Shown here one piece after another: positions 1 through 8,304 of a stretch of 33,981 bases of DNA. Numbering within the stretch: the first letter of the stretch is position 1; every line of letters begins with the position of its first letter. The position numbers and the translations under genes were made by a program. Source of the stretch: CAZQKE01 sp964593865 (GTDB lineage: Bacteria; Chloroflexota; Anaerolineae; JAAYZQ01); the NCBI GenBank assembly GCA_964593865.1, contig CAZQKE010000144.1, forward strand, positions 1 to 33,981, in the 5' to 3' direction. The notes beneath the pieces are model-generated. The model saw only the letters and a list, made by a program, of their open reading frames with translations, had not been told where the DNA came from and made no database searches.

Positions 1-86
1 CCCCGCAGCAAGGGGCAATCGGTCCCAGGTCAGAGGGTGTTTCGACGTATCGGTACGTTCTGCCATTTTGCTTCCTCGAAAGTAAT

Positions 87-290
87 GCGGGCCGTCCACG
101 AAGCGGGCGCGAATACACGAATGCACGAATGCGCCCGGCCCGGTGGCGCAAGAAAATCGCGGTTGGAACCGCCAAGACGCCAAGAGCGCGGAGGTCTTTT
201 CCTTTCCTTTGCGCCCTTTGCGCCTTTGCGGTTCAAATCCCCGGAACCGCCAAAGCGGGCCGTCCGCGAAGCGGGCGCGAATACACGAAT
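87..290. repeat. Direct repeat pair, 36 bp
   Basis: The 36-bp unit at 87-122 recurs at 255-290 with one mismatch. It starts gcgggccgtcc and ends aatacacgaat, and in both places it is followed by a cgcccggcc block. The copies flank the inverted repeat at 166-234, so the whole looks like a composite intergenic repeat. No open reading frame is associated with it. Confidence 0.75.
166..234. repeat. Imperfect palindromic repeat, family member 1
   Basis: Arms at 166-189 (gaaccgccaagacgccaag...) and 211-234 (...cgcctttgcggttc) are complementary at about 20 of 24 positions around a T/C-rich loop. The same arm sequence occurs at 14694-14749, and related forms occur at 20403-20456 and 29030-29055, all between genes. 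It appears to be a dispersed hairpin repeat of this genome. Confidence 0.7.
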
Positions 291-337
291 ACGCCCGGCC
301 CCAAGCCCGAAAGGGGCGACTCGGCGTCGTCCCCAGC

Positions 338-3286
338 CTACGGGAGGTTTTTAACTCGCCTCGGAGCCAGGTCATGGTCCAGGGCATATTGCATCCAAGC
401 GACACCCTGGATGGCCAGCATCATTTGCGTCTTGGCCGTCAGGAACCGACCTTTTGGATAATCAGGCCCCCACGGTTCGGATTCGCTTTTTTGCCAAGCG
501 TCGGCGGCGACGTTTTCCCACAAGGTGCGGTCGGCACGGCCATCATCGTAGAGCAAGGCCCAGGCCATGCCGTCGGGCAAGGCAAAATTCCACCGGTCCG
601 GTGCGCAACCACCGTTCTCGGCGATCAGATAGCAAGCAGGCTCATCTTCACCCAATCGCCACCAACTTGCCAACAGTTCGGCATAACGCAACAAAGAATC
701 CTGCGCCAACGGATCGGGCGCACCCTGCCATTCCACGACGACATCCAAATAGTGCCCCAGGGACTGCATGATCATCGCCAGCCCCCAAGGGGAAGTGGTC
801 TTCCCCGCCGGGGAAATGGCCGGATCGGGATGGTATTCGGCCTGCCCGAACCAGGTTCGGTCAGGATGGGAATCGCTGATGACGCGCCGGGCGGCCAGCA
901 GGTAAGCTTCGTCGCCCGTTGCGTCATAGGCATCGGTCAGGATTTGCAGGCCATAGGCCGCCTCCCGCGCATCCGCCTCGCCGGGGTTGCCGTTGGCATA
1001 CCCCGGCCCGCAGTCGGGGTCGCATGGGCTGTTTTCCACCCGCCAGCGGGCGTTTTCGGCCAGTTCTCGCCATGCATCAGCCACTACTCCATCACCGGTC
1101 AAGTAATAGTAGTACAACATCCCCCGGATGCCACCCGACCAGTAGTCAATCAAGGCGTGACGATGCACGTCCGGGACGGGCCAGGCGTGCCATTGATTGG
1201 TCAATCTTCCTCCCATAGCCCAGCCTACCGGATAAGGCGGCCCCTGTTCTGTATCCATGCAATTCACCATTTCCTCATACGGTCGGCCGGTACAGGGTGA
1301 ATGGATGATGTCTATATCGGCCTGATGGTAAGCCCCCGCCTCGGCCAACTGCCACCACAGGTCGGCCCGCCCACCGCCATCATCCAGGGACCGTATCGCT
1401 TGCAGGATAAAGGCCCAGGGGTGGTCATACTGCTGGTTGGTGAACACAGGGTAAGAGTCGGCATTTGTTTCATCTTCGGCAATGGTATCGCCAAAATTGC
1501 GCCATCCCCAAGATTCGGGCCGAGGGGCATACACCCAATCGCTGCCCACCGCCCCATCCCGCAGCAAAAAGAGGTTCATGGTCGGGTAGAGGATCGCCGC
1601 GTCCACATATCCTTCAAAATCGGGAAAGGCATCGGCGCGGCGTGGGACGGCCCGGTCCAGGACACGAGCCTCGGTCAGATAGTAATCGGATGCAGCCCAG
1701 GCCCGCAGGGGGTTGTGCGCGGCGACCATCCGCTCGGCAAGGGCATCCCGACCAAAGTACAGGAGGATCTCGTGGGTTTTTTGTTCACCCACCCGCAGCT
1801 CAAAATCCCGGCCGTAACGACCGGGGAAGAGGCCCACGGTCAGCGTGCCGTCGGGGGCCACGGCGATAGATTTGGGATAGTTTTGCCAAAAATTACGCAC
1901 ACCAACCGCAATGCCGCCGCCGGTTGCGGTCAGGGCTGCCCACCCCAAGCTACGACAGGTTTCCTCGGAATCGCTTTCCCCACAGGCCGGATGCAGGATG
2001 ACTCCACCGCTACGGGCTTCAAAGCCGCGGAAGGTATTTGCCGCGTTGTCCGGTTCGTGGTTCCACTGCGGCCCTCCCGATGAATCTTGGTACAACTCTG
2101 CCGTGGATGTAAGGGGACCGGACCATACTTCGCCCGGTCCACCCGCCAGGGTGTAGGTCGGCGGACTCGGCAGGTCCGGAATCGCTCCCACGGGGTTACA
2201 ACCCGACAGTCTGCTCGCGGGTTGCATCCCCTCCCGTACACAGGGTGCGGAGCTGCCGGAATCTGTGGAAAGGACAAGGCGCAGGGAAAGATCGTCAAAC
2301 AGAACGGTGTTCGGTGAACCGAAATCCAAGATGTCGGGTTGTCCGCCGACGTTGACCATGGGGTTGTCGTTCCAAACGGTGAACAGCACCCGAATCAGGG
2401 GATGGTCGGCGTAAAAGTGCAAGCGAGCCGTGTAGGCCAACAATTTTTCTCCCCCCTCGCTGCGCAGGTCCCCGCGGAAGCGCACGACCGTATGGAGAGG
2501 GCCGTCCAGCTCAACGGTGGTTTCGGTCGGAGGAGAAGCGTCGGTCCGATACACCGTGCCGTCGGCGATGGCAGCGATCTGGCCCGGCGCGGCCAGCAGA
2601 GGATCATCCATCACCCCATCGCCATCCCGGTCTTGGTAAACCTGTTCAAAGAGGCCAAAGGCAGTCTTGGAGAGAAGGAAACGGGCCATGCCGTTGTTGA
2701 TCATCAGCAGGGTTTCTGTTTCGGTGACGGTGATCCCCCTTGCCGAATCGGACCGCCGTTCGGCCGGGTCGACCGCCTGCAAGCGGTAGGTGGTCTGGTC
2801 ATAAGCGGCCACATCGGCCCGGAAATCGGCCAGCACCCATTTGATCGGCCTGGAGGTATCGTTCGGAGCGCCACCCCAGCGGGCCAGGGGCACGAACTGG
2901 GCTGCAACCGGCTGCCCGGCGGCATCGGTCAAGCGCAATCGGCCAATGTCGGTGATGTCGGCCTCAGCCGGGAGGGGAAAGCCCGACGTGACCGGCTCGG
3001 AGGTACGGGGTACACCGGCCTGCTCGCGGAGGGTCAACAGTACATCAAGGCCGGGGGCCGGTTGTGTCCCCCGGCCTTTCAGAAGAAGGGGCAAGTAGAC
3101 GGTCGGTTCCAACGGCCCAACGGTGGGGGTAAAGGCAGGGCGGGCGATACCGTCGCCGGAGGGCATCGGCCCCTGGGCAGAACCCGGCCTTTCCACCCCC
3201 ACTCCCAGGAAAAACAGGACGGCAACTGCCGCCCAAGCGGAGCATTCGCCGCATAGACGCGGAAGGCGAATAACAACGTTGCGCAT
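338..3286 (-). CDS. Secreted RIFT-barrel (PcRGLX/YetA-like) protein, about 982 aa
   Basis: This is a large exported protein of uncertain substrate. Residues 1-38 form a signal peptide with a hydrophobic core (AVAVLFFLGVGV). A region around residues 80-170 resembles the N-terminal RIFT-barrel domain found in exo-rhamnogalacturonan-lyase-like (PcRGLX/YetA) proteins: a phrase on keeping the fields 'pvts GFPLPA', then GQPVAAQF and IKWVLADF. The C-terminal half is rich in W, Y and H and in helix-turn patterns expected of an alpha/alpha toroid. Start: ATG at 3286 overlaps the cytochrome c stop as TGATG, so translation is probably coupled; a GTG one codon upstream (3289) is possible. A polysaccharide-acting protein at the end of an oxidase operon is unexpected. 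The family call is moderate, and no enzymatic activity is claimed. Confidence 0.7.
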   Translation of the reverse strand: MRNVVIRLPRLCGECSAWAAVAVLFFLGVGVERPGSAQGPMPSGDGIARPAFTPTVGPLEPTVYLPLLLKGRGTQPAPGLDVLLTLREQAGVPRTSEPVTSGFPLPAEADITDIGRLRLTDAAGQPVAAQFVPLARWGGAPNDTSRPIKWVLADFRADVAAYDQTTYRLQAVDPAERRSDSARGITVTETETLLMINNGMARFLLSKTAFGLFEQVYQDRDGDGVMDDPLLAAPGQIAAIADGTVYRTDASPPTETTVELDGPLHTVVRFRGDLRSEGGEKLLAYTARLHFYADHPLIRVLFTVWNDNPMVNVGGQPDILDFGSPNTVLFDDLSLRLVLSTDSGSSAPCVREGMQPASRLSGCNPVGAIPDLPSPPTYTLAGGPGEVWSGPLTSTAELYQDSSGGPQWNHEPDNAANTFRGFEARSGGVILHPACGESDSEETCRSLGWAALTATGGGIAVGVRNFWQNYPKSIAVAPDGTLTVGLFPGRYGRDFELRVGEQKTHEILLYFGRDALAERMVAAHNPLRAWAASDYYLTEARVLDRAVPRRADAFPDFEGYVDAAILYPTMNLFLLRDGAVGSDWVYAPRPESWGWRNFGDTIAEDETNADSYPVFTNQQYDHPWAFILQAIRSLDDGGGRADLWWQLAEAGAYHQADIDIIHSPCTGRPYEEMVNCMDTEQGPPYPVGWAMGGRLTNQWHAWPVPDVHRHALIDYWSGGIRGMLYYYYLTGDGVVADAWRELAENARWRVENSPCDPDCGPGYANGNPGEADAREAAYGLQILTDAYDATGDEAYLLAARRVISDSHPDRTWFGQAEYHPDPAISPAGKTTSPWGLAMIMQSLGHYLDVVVEWQGAPDPLAQDSLLRYAELLASWWRLGEDEPACYLIAENGGCAPDRWNFALPDGMAWALLYDDGRADRTLWENVAADAWQKSESEPWGPDYPKGRFLTAKTQMMLAIQGVAWMQYALDHDLAPRRVKNLP

Positions 3287-3705
3287 CACTTGAGCGTCAG
3301 GAGATAGACGACCAGGTCGTTCACCTGCTGATCGGTTAGTTCATCGGCCAGGGCGATAGGCATGACTCCGGCGGAAAAGCCTTCGACGATATACGCATCA
3401 GGTTCAAGGATGGATTGGCGGATGTATTCTTCCGCCGACATGCCCGCAACACGGGAGCCTGCGTCGGTGCCGATGGTTGCCAGGGAGGGGCCGACCATTG
3501 TCACACCCGGTTCCAAAGAGTGACAGGTGATGCAACCCGCCTGCGTGCCGATGAGGGTCTGCTCAAAGATCTTTTTCCCGGCACCGGCATCGCCCGGCCC
3601 GGCTGCGGCCCCCTCATCCCCACCGGAAGGGGACGATTCGCCACCGCAGGCGGCAAGGGCGACGATCAGCAAGATCAAGGCAACGACGAACAGCAGTTTC
3701 TTCAT
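3286..3705 (-). CDS. Lipoprotein c-type cytochrome, 139 aa
   Basis: A small monoheme cytochrome c tethered outside the membrane, probably the electron donor to the adjacent ba3 oxidase. The N-terminus is a lipoprotein signal with lipobox LAAC (Cys20), followed by a Gly/Ser/Pro-rich linker. The heme motif is CITCH (Cys58, Cys61, His62). A likely distal ligand is Met115 in GVMPIAL, and the C-terminal helix ends VVYLLTLK, typical of class I cytochromes. A near-perfect Shine-Dalgarno (AAGGAGGT) lies nine bases before the ATG. The donor role is inferred from position next to oxidase subunit I. Confidence 0.92.
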   Translation of the reverse strand: MKKLLFVVALILLIVALAACGGESSPSGGDEGAAAGPGDAGAGKKIFEQTLIGTQAGCITCHSLEPGVTMVGPSLATIGTDAGSRVAGMSAEEYIRQSILEPDAYIVEGFSAGVMPIALADELTDQQVNDLVVYLLTLK

Positions 3706-3751
3706 GATGTAGGACCTCCTTCAAAGGGTTCATCGTAAATTGCAATCGGGC

Positions 3752-3781
3752 CGCTGCACCGAGCCGTGATCCGGTGCAGCG
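3752..3781. other. Hairpin in the leader before the cytochrome c gene
   Basis: Perfect 10-bp arms cgctgcaccg (3752-3761) and cggtgcagcg (3772-3781) enclose a 10-base loop. It lies between oxidase subunit I and the cytochrome c gene, with no T-run on either strand. It may stabilise or separate the two parts of the transcript rather than terminate it. Confidence 0.5.
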
Positions 3782-3800
3782 ACCGCGATTCGGCAAATCT

Positions 3801-3806
3801 AGTATA
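3801..3806 (-). promoter_or_regulatory. Possible -10 element for cytochrome c and RIFT-barrel genes
   Basis: TATACT on the minus strand lies 96 bases before the cytochrome c start. The hexamer 17 bases upstream (TTCAAG) matches the -35 consensus poorly, so a promoter here is only a possibility. Confidence 0.3.
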
Positions 3807-3814
3807 CCACAGAT

Positions 3815-5476
3815 TCACCACACCTTGAAACCGGGGGAGGTCCATTCCGAAATGCGAATCGCTTCTACGAGGATGGGGCCATAGGCAACCAGGATGATCG
3901 CCGCGGTAGCGGCCAACCAGGGTTTCCACCGGGAAAGCCAAATGGGACCGACTTCGGGACCGGACACGGCGTCGGCCACCGGCATATCGGGGATTTCCTC
4001 CACGGGCAGTTTCTTACCGGCAAAGACGGTCATCAGGGCGTTGAAGAAGAAGACACAGGCCGAGATGTAAAGGATGGAGCCGCCGATGCCCACAAAGGCC
4101 AAGGGGGCCTTCCAGTCGGCGGGGATGTAGGCCGCCGCGCCCAGCATGGTGCGGCGCGGTGCACCCCAAATGCCCATCAGGTGCAATCCCCTGCTAAAGA
4201 GGAGCATCCCACCGAACCAAAGCCATGCCTGGACAAGCCCCAACTTTTTGCTCCATAGCTTCCGTCCGCTGAGATGGGGGATCAGCCAATAGGCGATGCC
4301 GATGAAGGTCAGGGTGACGGCAGAACCGACGGTGGTGTGAAAGTGGCCGGGGACCCAGGTGGTGTTATGGACGACCAGGTTCATGTTGTAGGAAGCGTTG
4401 ATCAGGCCGCCGATGCCACCGACCAGGAAGAGGATGGCAGCCAGTAGCTGGGATGCTACGCTAGGATCGCCCCAGGGCAACTTGAGTACCCAGCTGATAA
4501 AGCCCTTGCCGCCCCTGGCCTTACCGGCAATGTTGAGGGACGCAAATAGGTTGAAGGCGGTAAGCAAGCTGGGCACAAAGACCAAATAGGTCAAGACCGA
4601 ATGTAAGAGTTTCCAGCCGGGGGCGATGCCGGGATCGGCAAATTGGTGATGGAAGCCCAGGGGCACGGACAGGGCCAAGAAGAGCCAAAAGGCCAAACGG
4701 GCGAGAGGATCGCTGAACAGCTTGCCCCCTGCCTGTTTGGGCAGCATGGTGTACCAGGAGACATAGGCCGGCAATAGCCAGAAGTAAACCAGGGGGTGGC
4801 CGGTAAACCAGAAAAAGTTGCGTGCCAGCTGGGGGTCTACCCCTTCAATCAAGCCCAGGGACCAGGGGATGAGCATTGCCAGTTCCTCTACGGCCACGCC
4901 CAGGGTGGCGATCTGCCACATAGCCATTGTGATGACCGACATCAGGGCCGTCAGAGGAGCACGCTTCCCTTTGTTCTCCTTGTACCAGGCGGCCAGGGTA
5001 AAGTACAGGCTATAACCGGCCACCCAGCTGCCGACGACCATGATGGTAACGCCGATGTAGAAGAAGGGGCTGGCCTGCATGGGCGGGTAGAAGGTGTAGA
5101 GCACGGTAGCCATGTTCAGCAGAAGTGGCACAGCCGCCATCAAAAGGCCCACGGTCATCAGGATCAAGGCCAGCCAGCTGATCCAAGGGTAGCGCAGATT
5201 GCGGTTCAAGCTCCTGGTGGTGGTAAAGGTCAAAAAGCCAACAATGAACCAGGTGGTAAACACTTCGGCGTTCAAGACTCCGTGCAGCGTCAGACCGTGG
5301 TAATAGGATTTGAAAACCGGTTCAATATAAGAATACAGGTTGATCCCCATGTGTTCCAGGGCTTGCATCGGTCCGAAAAAGATGCCCAGGAACAGGGATG
5401 AGAAGGCGATTGTGAGATGAATGGCCGTGAGTTTCCGTTCTGTTTTGAATTTCGCTCTCATTTCAGCAGCAGACAT
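3815..5476 (-). CDS. cbaA: ba3-type cytochrome c oxidase subunit I, 553 aa
   Basis: Catalytic subunit of a B-type heme-copper oxidase that reduces oxygen to water and pumps protons. Alignment by eye to Thermus thermophilus ba3 gives clear equivalents: low-spin heme ligand His65 (LTLHGVLN) and His380, high-spin heme ligand His378 (VPGHFH), CuB ligands His227 (GHPLVY), His276 and His277 (GFHHQFADPG), and Tyr231 as the likely His-Tyr cross-link partner. Length and the many hydrophobic helices fit the family. The start ATG follows GGAGGAG. The gene is downstream of ctaB and subunits IIa and II in the same operon. The ba3 (B-family) assignment is confident. Confidence 0.96.
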   Translation of the reverse strand: MSAAEMRAKFKTERKLTAIHLTIAFSSLFLGIFFGPMQALEHMGINLYSYIEPVFKSYYHGLTLHGVLNAEVFTTWFIVGFLTFTTTRSLNRNLRYPWISWLALILMTVGLLMAAVPLLLNMATVLYTFYPPMQASPFFYIGVTIMVVGSWVAGYSLYFTLAAWYKENKGKRAPLTALMSVITMAMWQIATLGVAVEELAMLIPWSLGLIEGVDPQLARNFFWFTGHPLVYFWLLPAYVSWYTMLPKQAGGKLFSDPLARLAFWLFLALSVPLGFHHQFADPGIAPGWKLLHSVLTYLVFVPSLLTAFNLFASLNIAGKARGGKGFISWVLKLPWGDPSVASQLLAAILFLVGGIGGLINASYNMNLVVHNTTWVPGHFHTTVGSAVTLTFIGIAYWLIPHLSGRKLWSKKLGLVQAWLWFGGMLLFSRGLHLMGIWGAPRRTMLGAAAYIPADWKAPLAFVGIGGSILYISACVFFFNALMTVFAGKKLPVEEIPDMPVADAVSGPEVGPIWLSRWKPWLAATAAIILVAYGPILVEAIRISEWTSPGFKVW

Positions 5477-5500
5477 TTTTCTCCTCCATGTTTTCCGGTC

Positions 5501-6424
5501 TTATCCCAAAGTCTCCAAGCCGGCGGCCAGCAGGATAAGGCCCAGGTAGGCGTTTGAGGCGACAAAGAGGGCCATAGCTCTTTCTCGGTTAGGCCGACGA
5601 AGAAGCCGAATCGAACGCTGCCACAGCCAAAGGGAGGCTGCCCCGGCAAGGCTCAGATAGATCGGCCCCAGAGAAGGCCGGGAGACCAGTGCCAGTGCCG
5701 CCCAGGCAGTCAGGACGGTGTGGAGTAGGATCCAGGCGGCAGCCCGGCGGGGTGTGGTCTGCACCGGCAGCATGGGGACGCCGACTCGGCCATAATCGTC
5801 ACGATAGGCCAGGGCCAGACTCCAAAAATGGGTGGGAGTCCATGCAAAGACGACCACGGCCAGGAGCAAAGCCCCCGGATCGGCCCAGTTCCCTGCCGCC
5901 GCGCTACCGCTCAGCACGGCGCAGCTGCCCGCGACCCCTCCGATCACAATGTTGGTCAGAGTACGCGGCTTGAGCCATAGGGTATAGACTCCCACATAGA
6001 TCGCGGCTCCCAGAAACACAAAAAGGGCCAGAGAAGGGTTGAAGGGCAAAGCAACGAGGATCGCAAAGATAACCAATGCGGTCCCGGCAAGCAGCACCCG
6101 ACGCGGCCGACCGATCTGCCCCTGGGGCAGAGGACGACGACCGGTACGTTCCATCAAGCCGTCCCGTTCCCGTTCCAGATACTGATTGATGGCCGACGCC
6201 CCGGCTGCAGACATACCGCCCGCGACCAGAAGCAGCACGGCGGATCCAGGAGAAGGCATTCCCCCGGCAGCCAAAATCAGGCCACAAAAGGCAGCCAGGA
6301 GCAAGAGGGCCACAACCCGCAGTTTGAACAGGGTTACCAGCGCGCCTATTTTCTCCCGGATTCGCAGACGTGCCGGGGGTTCAACGGCTTGGACCAGGGG
6401 AGGGGCGGTGGGCAAGGCACTCAT
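5501..6424 (-). CDS. ctaB: Protoheme IX farnesyltransferase (heme O synthase), 307 aa
   Basis: Membrane prenyltransferase that adds a farnesyl group to heme b to make heme O, the precursor of the heme A used by the oxidase. UbiA-family signatures are visible: INQYLERERDGLMERTGRRP, an N-x3-E-x3-D form of the usual N-x3-D-x3-D motif, and a second acidic loop YRDDYGRVGVPMLP. About eight or nine membrane segments and the length fit the family. The ATG lies two bases after the subunit II stop codon, so the genes are co-translated. No CtaA (heme A synthase) is present in the window. Confidence 0.95.
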   Translation of the reverse strand: MSALPTAPPLVQAVEPPARLRIREKIGALVTLFKLRVVALLLLAAFCGLILAAGGMPSPGSAVLLLVAGGMSAAGASAINQYLERERDGLMERTGRRPLPQGQIGRPRRVLLAGTALVIFAILVALPFNPSLALFVFLGAAIYVGVYTLWLKPRTLTNIVIGGVAGSCAVLSGSAAAGNWADPGALLLAVVVFAWTPTHFWSLALAYRDDYGRVGVPMLPVQTTPRRAAAWILLHTVLTAWAALALVSRPSLGPIYLSLAGAASLWLWQRSIRLLRRPNRERAMALFVASNAYLGLILLAAGLETLG

Positions 6425-6426
6425 GC

Positions 6427-6924
6427 CTATTCCTCCACGATCAGTTTGCCGAACATGGTGTGATGGCCCACGCCGCAGTACTCGTTGCAGCTGTAGATGT
6501 ATTCGCCCGGTTTGTCAAAGGTAATGGTGACTTTGGAAACCTGTCCCGGCAAGACCATAACGTTCAGGTTCGTATCCCAGAGCTGGAAGCCGTGTTGGAC
6601 ATCCCTGCTGGTGATATAGAAGGTGATGGTAGAACCCTTTGGCACACGGATCTCTTTGGGAGTCCAGGTCCAGGTCTGGCCCAAGATGTAGGCTTCATAT
6701 TTGCCCCCACCCAGATCGCGCAAGCCGGGTTCGCTAAAAGGCCCTTCCAACGCCACAATTTTGGGGTCCACTTGGCGTTCCGGCGTGGGAACTTGGATGC
6801 CGAAGGCAAAGGCGGCAACGGTGACGGCCGTGGTCAGCCCTGCCAGCACGATCAGACCGACGATGATCCAAATCTTTTCGTATGGATCGATCCAGGGTTT
6901 TTTGGCCGATAGCTCCTCACTCAT
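6427..6924 (-). CDS. cbaB: ba3-type cytochrome c oxidase subunit II (CuA), 165 aa
   Basis: Electron-entry subunit carrying the binuclear CuA site. One N-terminal membrane helix (about residues 18-42) anchors an external cupredoxin domain. CuA ligands are all present: His111 (DVQHGF), Cys146, Glu148, Cys150, His154 and Met157 (CNEYCGVGHHTM). The single helix and short length match ba3-type rather than aa3-type subunit II. The start ATG at 6924 overlaps the stop of the preceding 53-aa gene as ATGA; upstream AAGGGGG can serve as ribosome site. A longer reading frame starting at 6969 runs through the small upstream gene and is unlikely. Confidence 0.96.
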   Translation of the reverse strand: MSEELSAKKPWIDPYEKIWIIVGLIVLAGLTTAVTVAAFAFGIQVPTPERQVDPKIVALEGPFSEPGLRDLGGGKYEAYILGQTWTWTPKEIRVPKGSTITFYITSRDVQHGFQLWDTNLNVMVLPGQVSKVTITFDKPGEYIYSCNEYCGVGHHTMFGKLIVEE

Positions 6925-7082
6925 TGGGTCAACCCCCTTCCCAGCATTGTCACGTAGACGTACCCCCACAGGGCAACAACCGTGAGAAGAAAGAGCAGGG
7001 CAAAGATCAAGGCATTCCTGGCAACCTCTTTTTCCTCAGCCTCGGTAATTTGGGGTTCCTTTTCCACTCCGGGTTCACTCAT
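6921..7082 (-). CDS. ba3 oxidase subunit IIa-like single-helix protein, 53 aa
   Basis: A tiny gene below usual length cut-offs. It reads MSEPGVEKEP at the N-terminus, then an acidic/charged stretch, then one membrane helix (NALIFALLFLLTVVALWGY, residues 23-41) and a short polar tail. A textbook Shine-Dalgarno (AAAGGAGG) precedes the ATG, and the stop overlaps the start of subunit II. Its position, single helix and size match the small subunit IIa of Thermus ba3 oxidase (34 aa there), which fills the place of the first helix of a normal subunit II. Identification rests on context and topology because such short proteins carry little sequence signal. Confidence 0.82.
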   Translation of the reverse strand: MSEPGVEKEPQITEAEEKEVARNALIFALLFLLTVVALWGYVYVTMLGRGLTQ

Positions 7083-7112
7083 TCTTTTCCTCCTTTCCTT
7101 TTCGCAACGCTT

Positions 7113-7577
7113 TTACTGAGGCGGCCCTTCGGATACGGGAACCTCGATCTCTATCTCACCGGACTTTTCAAAACGGAGGGTCAGGGGGATCGTCGTCCCC
7201 GCCTCAAGCGGTTCAACCAATTTTATGAGCATGATATGGTACCCACCGGGCTTGAGTTCCACTTGGCCCCCCGCAGGAATCTGAATGTAGCCACCTTCCA
7301 CGGCCCGCATGTGCATCACCTGATTTTCATCCATGTAGGATTCGTGCAACTCAACGACCTCGGCAGCCGGGGTTTCACCGGATAGGAGCTTGTCGTCCTC
7401 ACCGCCGGTATTTTTGATCACCATGTAAGCCGCACCGGCGCCTGCCATTTTGGGCGATGGTCGCGCCCAAGCCCCCTCAATTTCAATCTGTGGACCGCTT
7501 GGCCCTCCGCACGCCGCCACCAGGGCGAGCAATGAACACCAGATTGCGAACAGTAGAATGATCCGTCCGATTTTCAT
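7113..7577 (-). CDS. PCu(A)C copper chaperone lipoprotein, 154 aa
   Basis: Extracytoplasmic Cu(I) carrier that helps load the CuA centre of subunit II. The N-terminus has a lipobox ending at Cys23 (ALVAAC). The DUF461 core starts at GAWARPSPKM and contains the copper-ligand set: His78 in ELHES, Met88-His89-Met90, and His114-x-Met116 in GGYHIML. The ATG overlaps the stop of the upstream Sco gene as ATGA. PCu(A)C and Sco proteins are known to cooperate in CuA assembly, which fits this operon. Confidence 0.93.
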   Translation of the reverse strand: MKIGRIILLFAIWCSLLALVAACGGPSGPQIEIEGAWARPSPKMAGAGAAYMVIKNTGGEDDKLLSGETPAAEVVELHESYMDENQVMHMRAVEGGYIQIPAGGQVELKPGGYHIMLIKLVEPLEAGTTIPLTLRFEKSGEIEIEVPVSEGPPQ

Positions 7578-8215
7578 CTTCCCTCCCTGAGCAGATATTC
7601 AATGTCGTCCGCTATCTCTTGGGGGTCGGCCCGGAAGGGAATGATACCCCGCCACATGCCCGCCGGGTCAATCAGAGCAACAGTAGCAGTGTGATCCATC
7701 AAATAGCCCGCGCCGGAACCGTAATCATGGCGTTCGTAGTAGATGTTGTAGGCTTGGGCCACGCGGGCCAGGTCCTCCGCCGAGGGTGGAATGAGACCCA
7801 AGAATTCACTGTTGAAATGGCTCACATAATCCTCCATCTTGGCGGGAGTGTCCCGCTCCGGGTCCACCGTCACCCACAGGAATTGCACATCCCTGGTCTT
7901 GTCGCCCAGAATCTCGTATACCTGCTTGTAATCGGACAAGGTCGCCGGGCAGACATCGGGACAGGTGGTATAGCCGAAATAGAGTAGCACAACTTTGCCC
8001 CGAAAGTCCTGCAAGCTCACCGGTTGTCCGGTGCGGGCCGAGATCAGGGTAAAGTCGGGAGCAGGCCGCGGCGGATCCAACTCCACGGCGTGGAGGTTGT
8101 ACGGTTGCAAAGCGCGGCCTACCAGGAAAGCCGCCCCGGCCAAGACCACGATCAAGGCCAACGCCCCGATCAGGATCAAGCCCAATTTCCCCCGACCTTT
8201 TCTATCCCCCATCAC
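7574..8215 (-). CDS. Sco1/SenC-family copper chaperone, copy A, 213 aa
   Basis: Membrane-anchored thioredoxin-fold protein for copper delivery or disulfide reduction at CuA. An N-terminal helix (about residues 11-33) is followed by the Sco domain. Copper ligands are Cys85 and Cys89 (TTCPDVCPATL) and His175 (LMDHTAT). The frame opens GTG-ATG; an AAAGGAG lies seven bases before GTG at 8215 and ten before ATG at 8212, so either may be used. Copy B upstream is closely similar, including long shared stretches such as DPERDTP and MEDYV, so the two are probably a tandem duplication. Confidence 0.94.
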   Translation of the reverse strand: MMGDRKGRGKLGLILIGALALIVVLAGAAFLVGRALQPYNLHAVELDPPRPAPDFTLISARTGQPVSLQDFRGKVVLLYFGYTTCPDVCPATLSDYKQVYEILGDKTRDVQFLWVTVDPERDTPAKMEDYVSHFNSEFLGLIPPSAEDLARVAQAYNIYYERHDYGSGAGYLMDHTATVALIDPAGMWRGIIPFRADPQEIADDIEYLLREGR

Positions 8216-8304
8216 TTGATCGCTCCTTTTACCGAGACCGAAAACCGATCCCTCTGCTCGGCGCGGGCCTCCGGCAGTAAAAAAGGCTTGCGCCGCCCGC
8301 TACC

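Larger units (their letters stand above)
1..337. other. Intergenic region rich in repeats, no gene seen
   Basis: This left-edge stretch lies downstream of the RIFT-barrel gene and holds no convincing coding sequence; the open frames across it are low-complexity products of GC-rich repeats. It contains a 36-bp direct repeat (87-122 and 255-290), a long imperfect inverted repeat (166-234) and a small hairpin with GCCCC/GGGGC arms around 297-318. These structures could end transcription arriving from the minus-strand operon, but no clear T-run is present. Confidence 0.7.

Noticed and set aside
143..1300. 385-codon plus-strand frame at the left edge
   Set aside because: It runs through intergenic repeats and antisense to the RIFT-barrel gene, with no ribosome site or family match.
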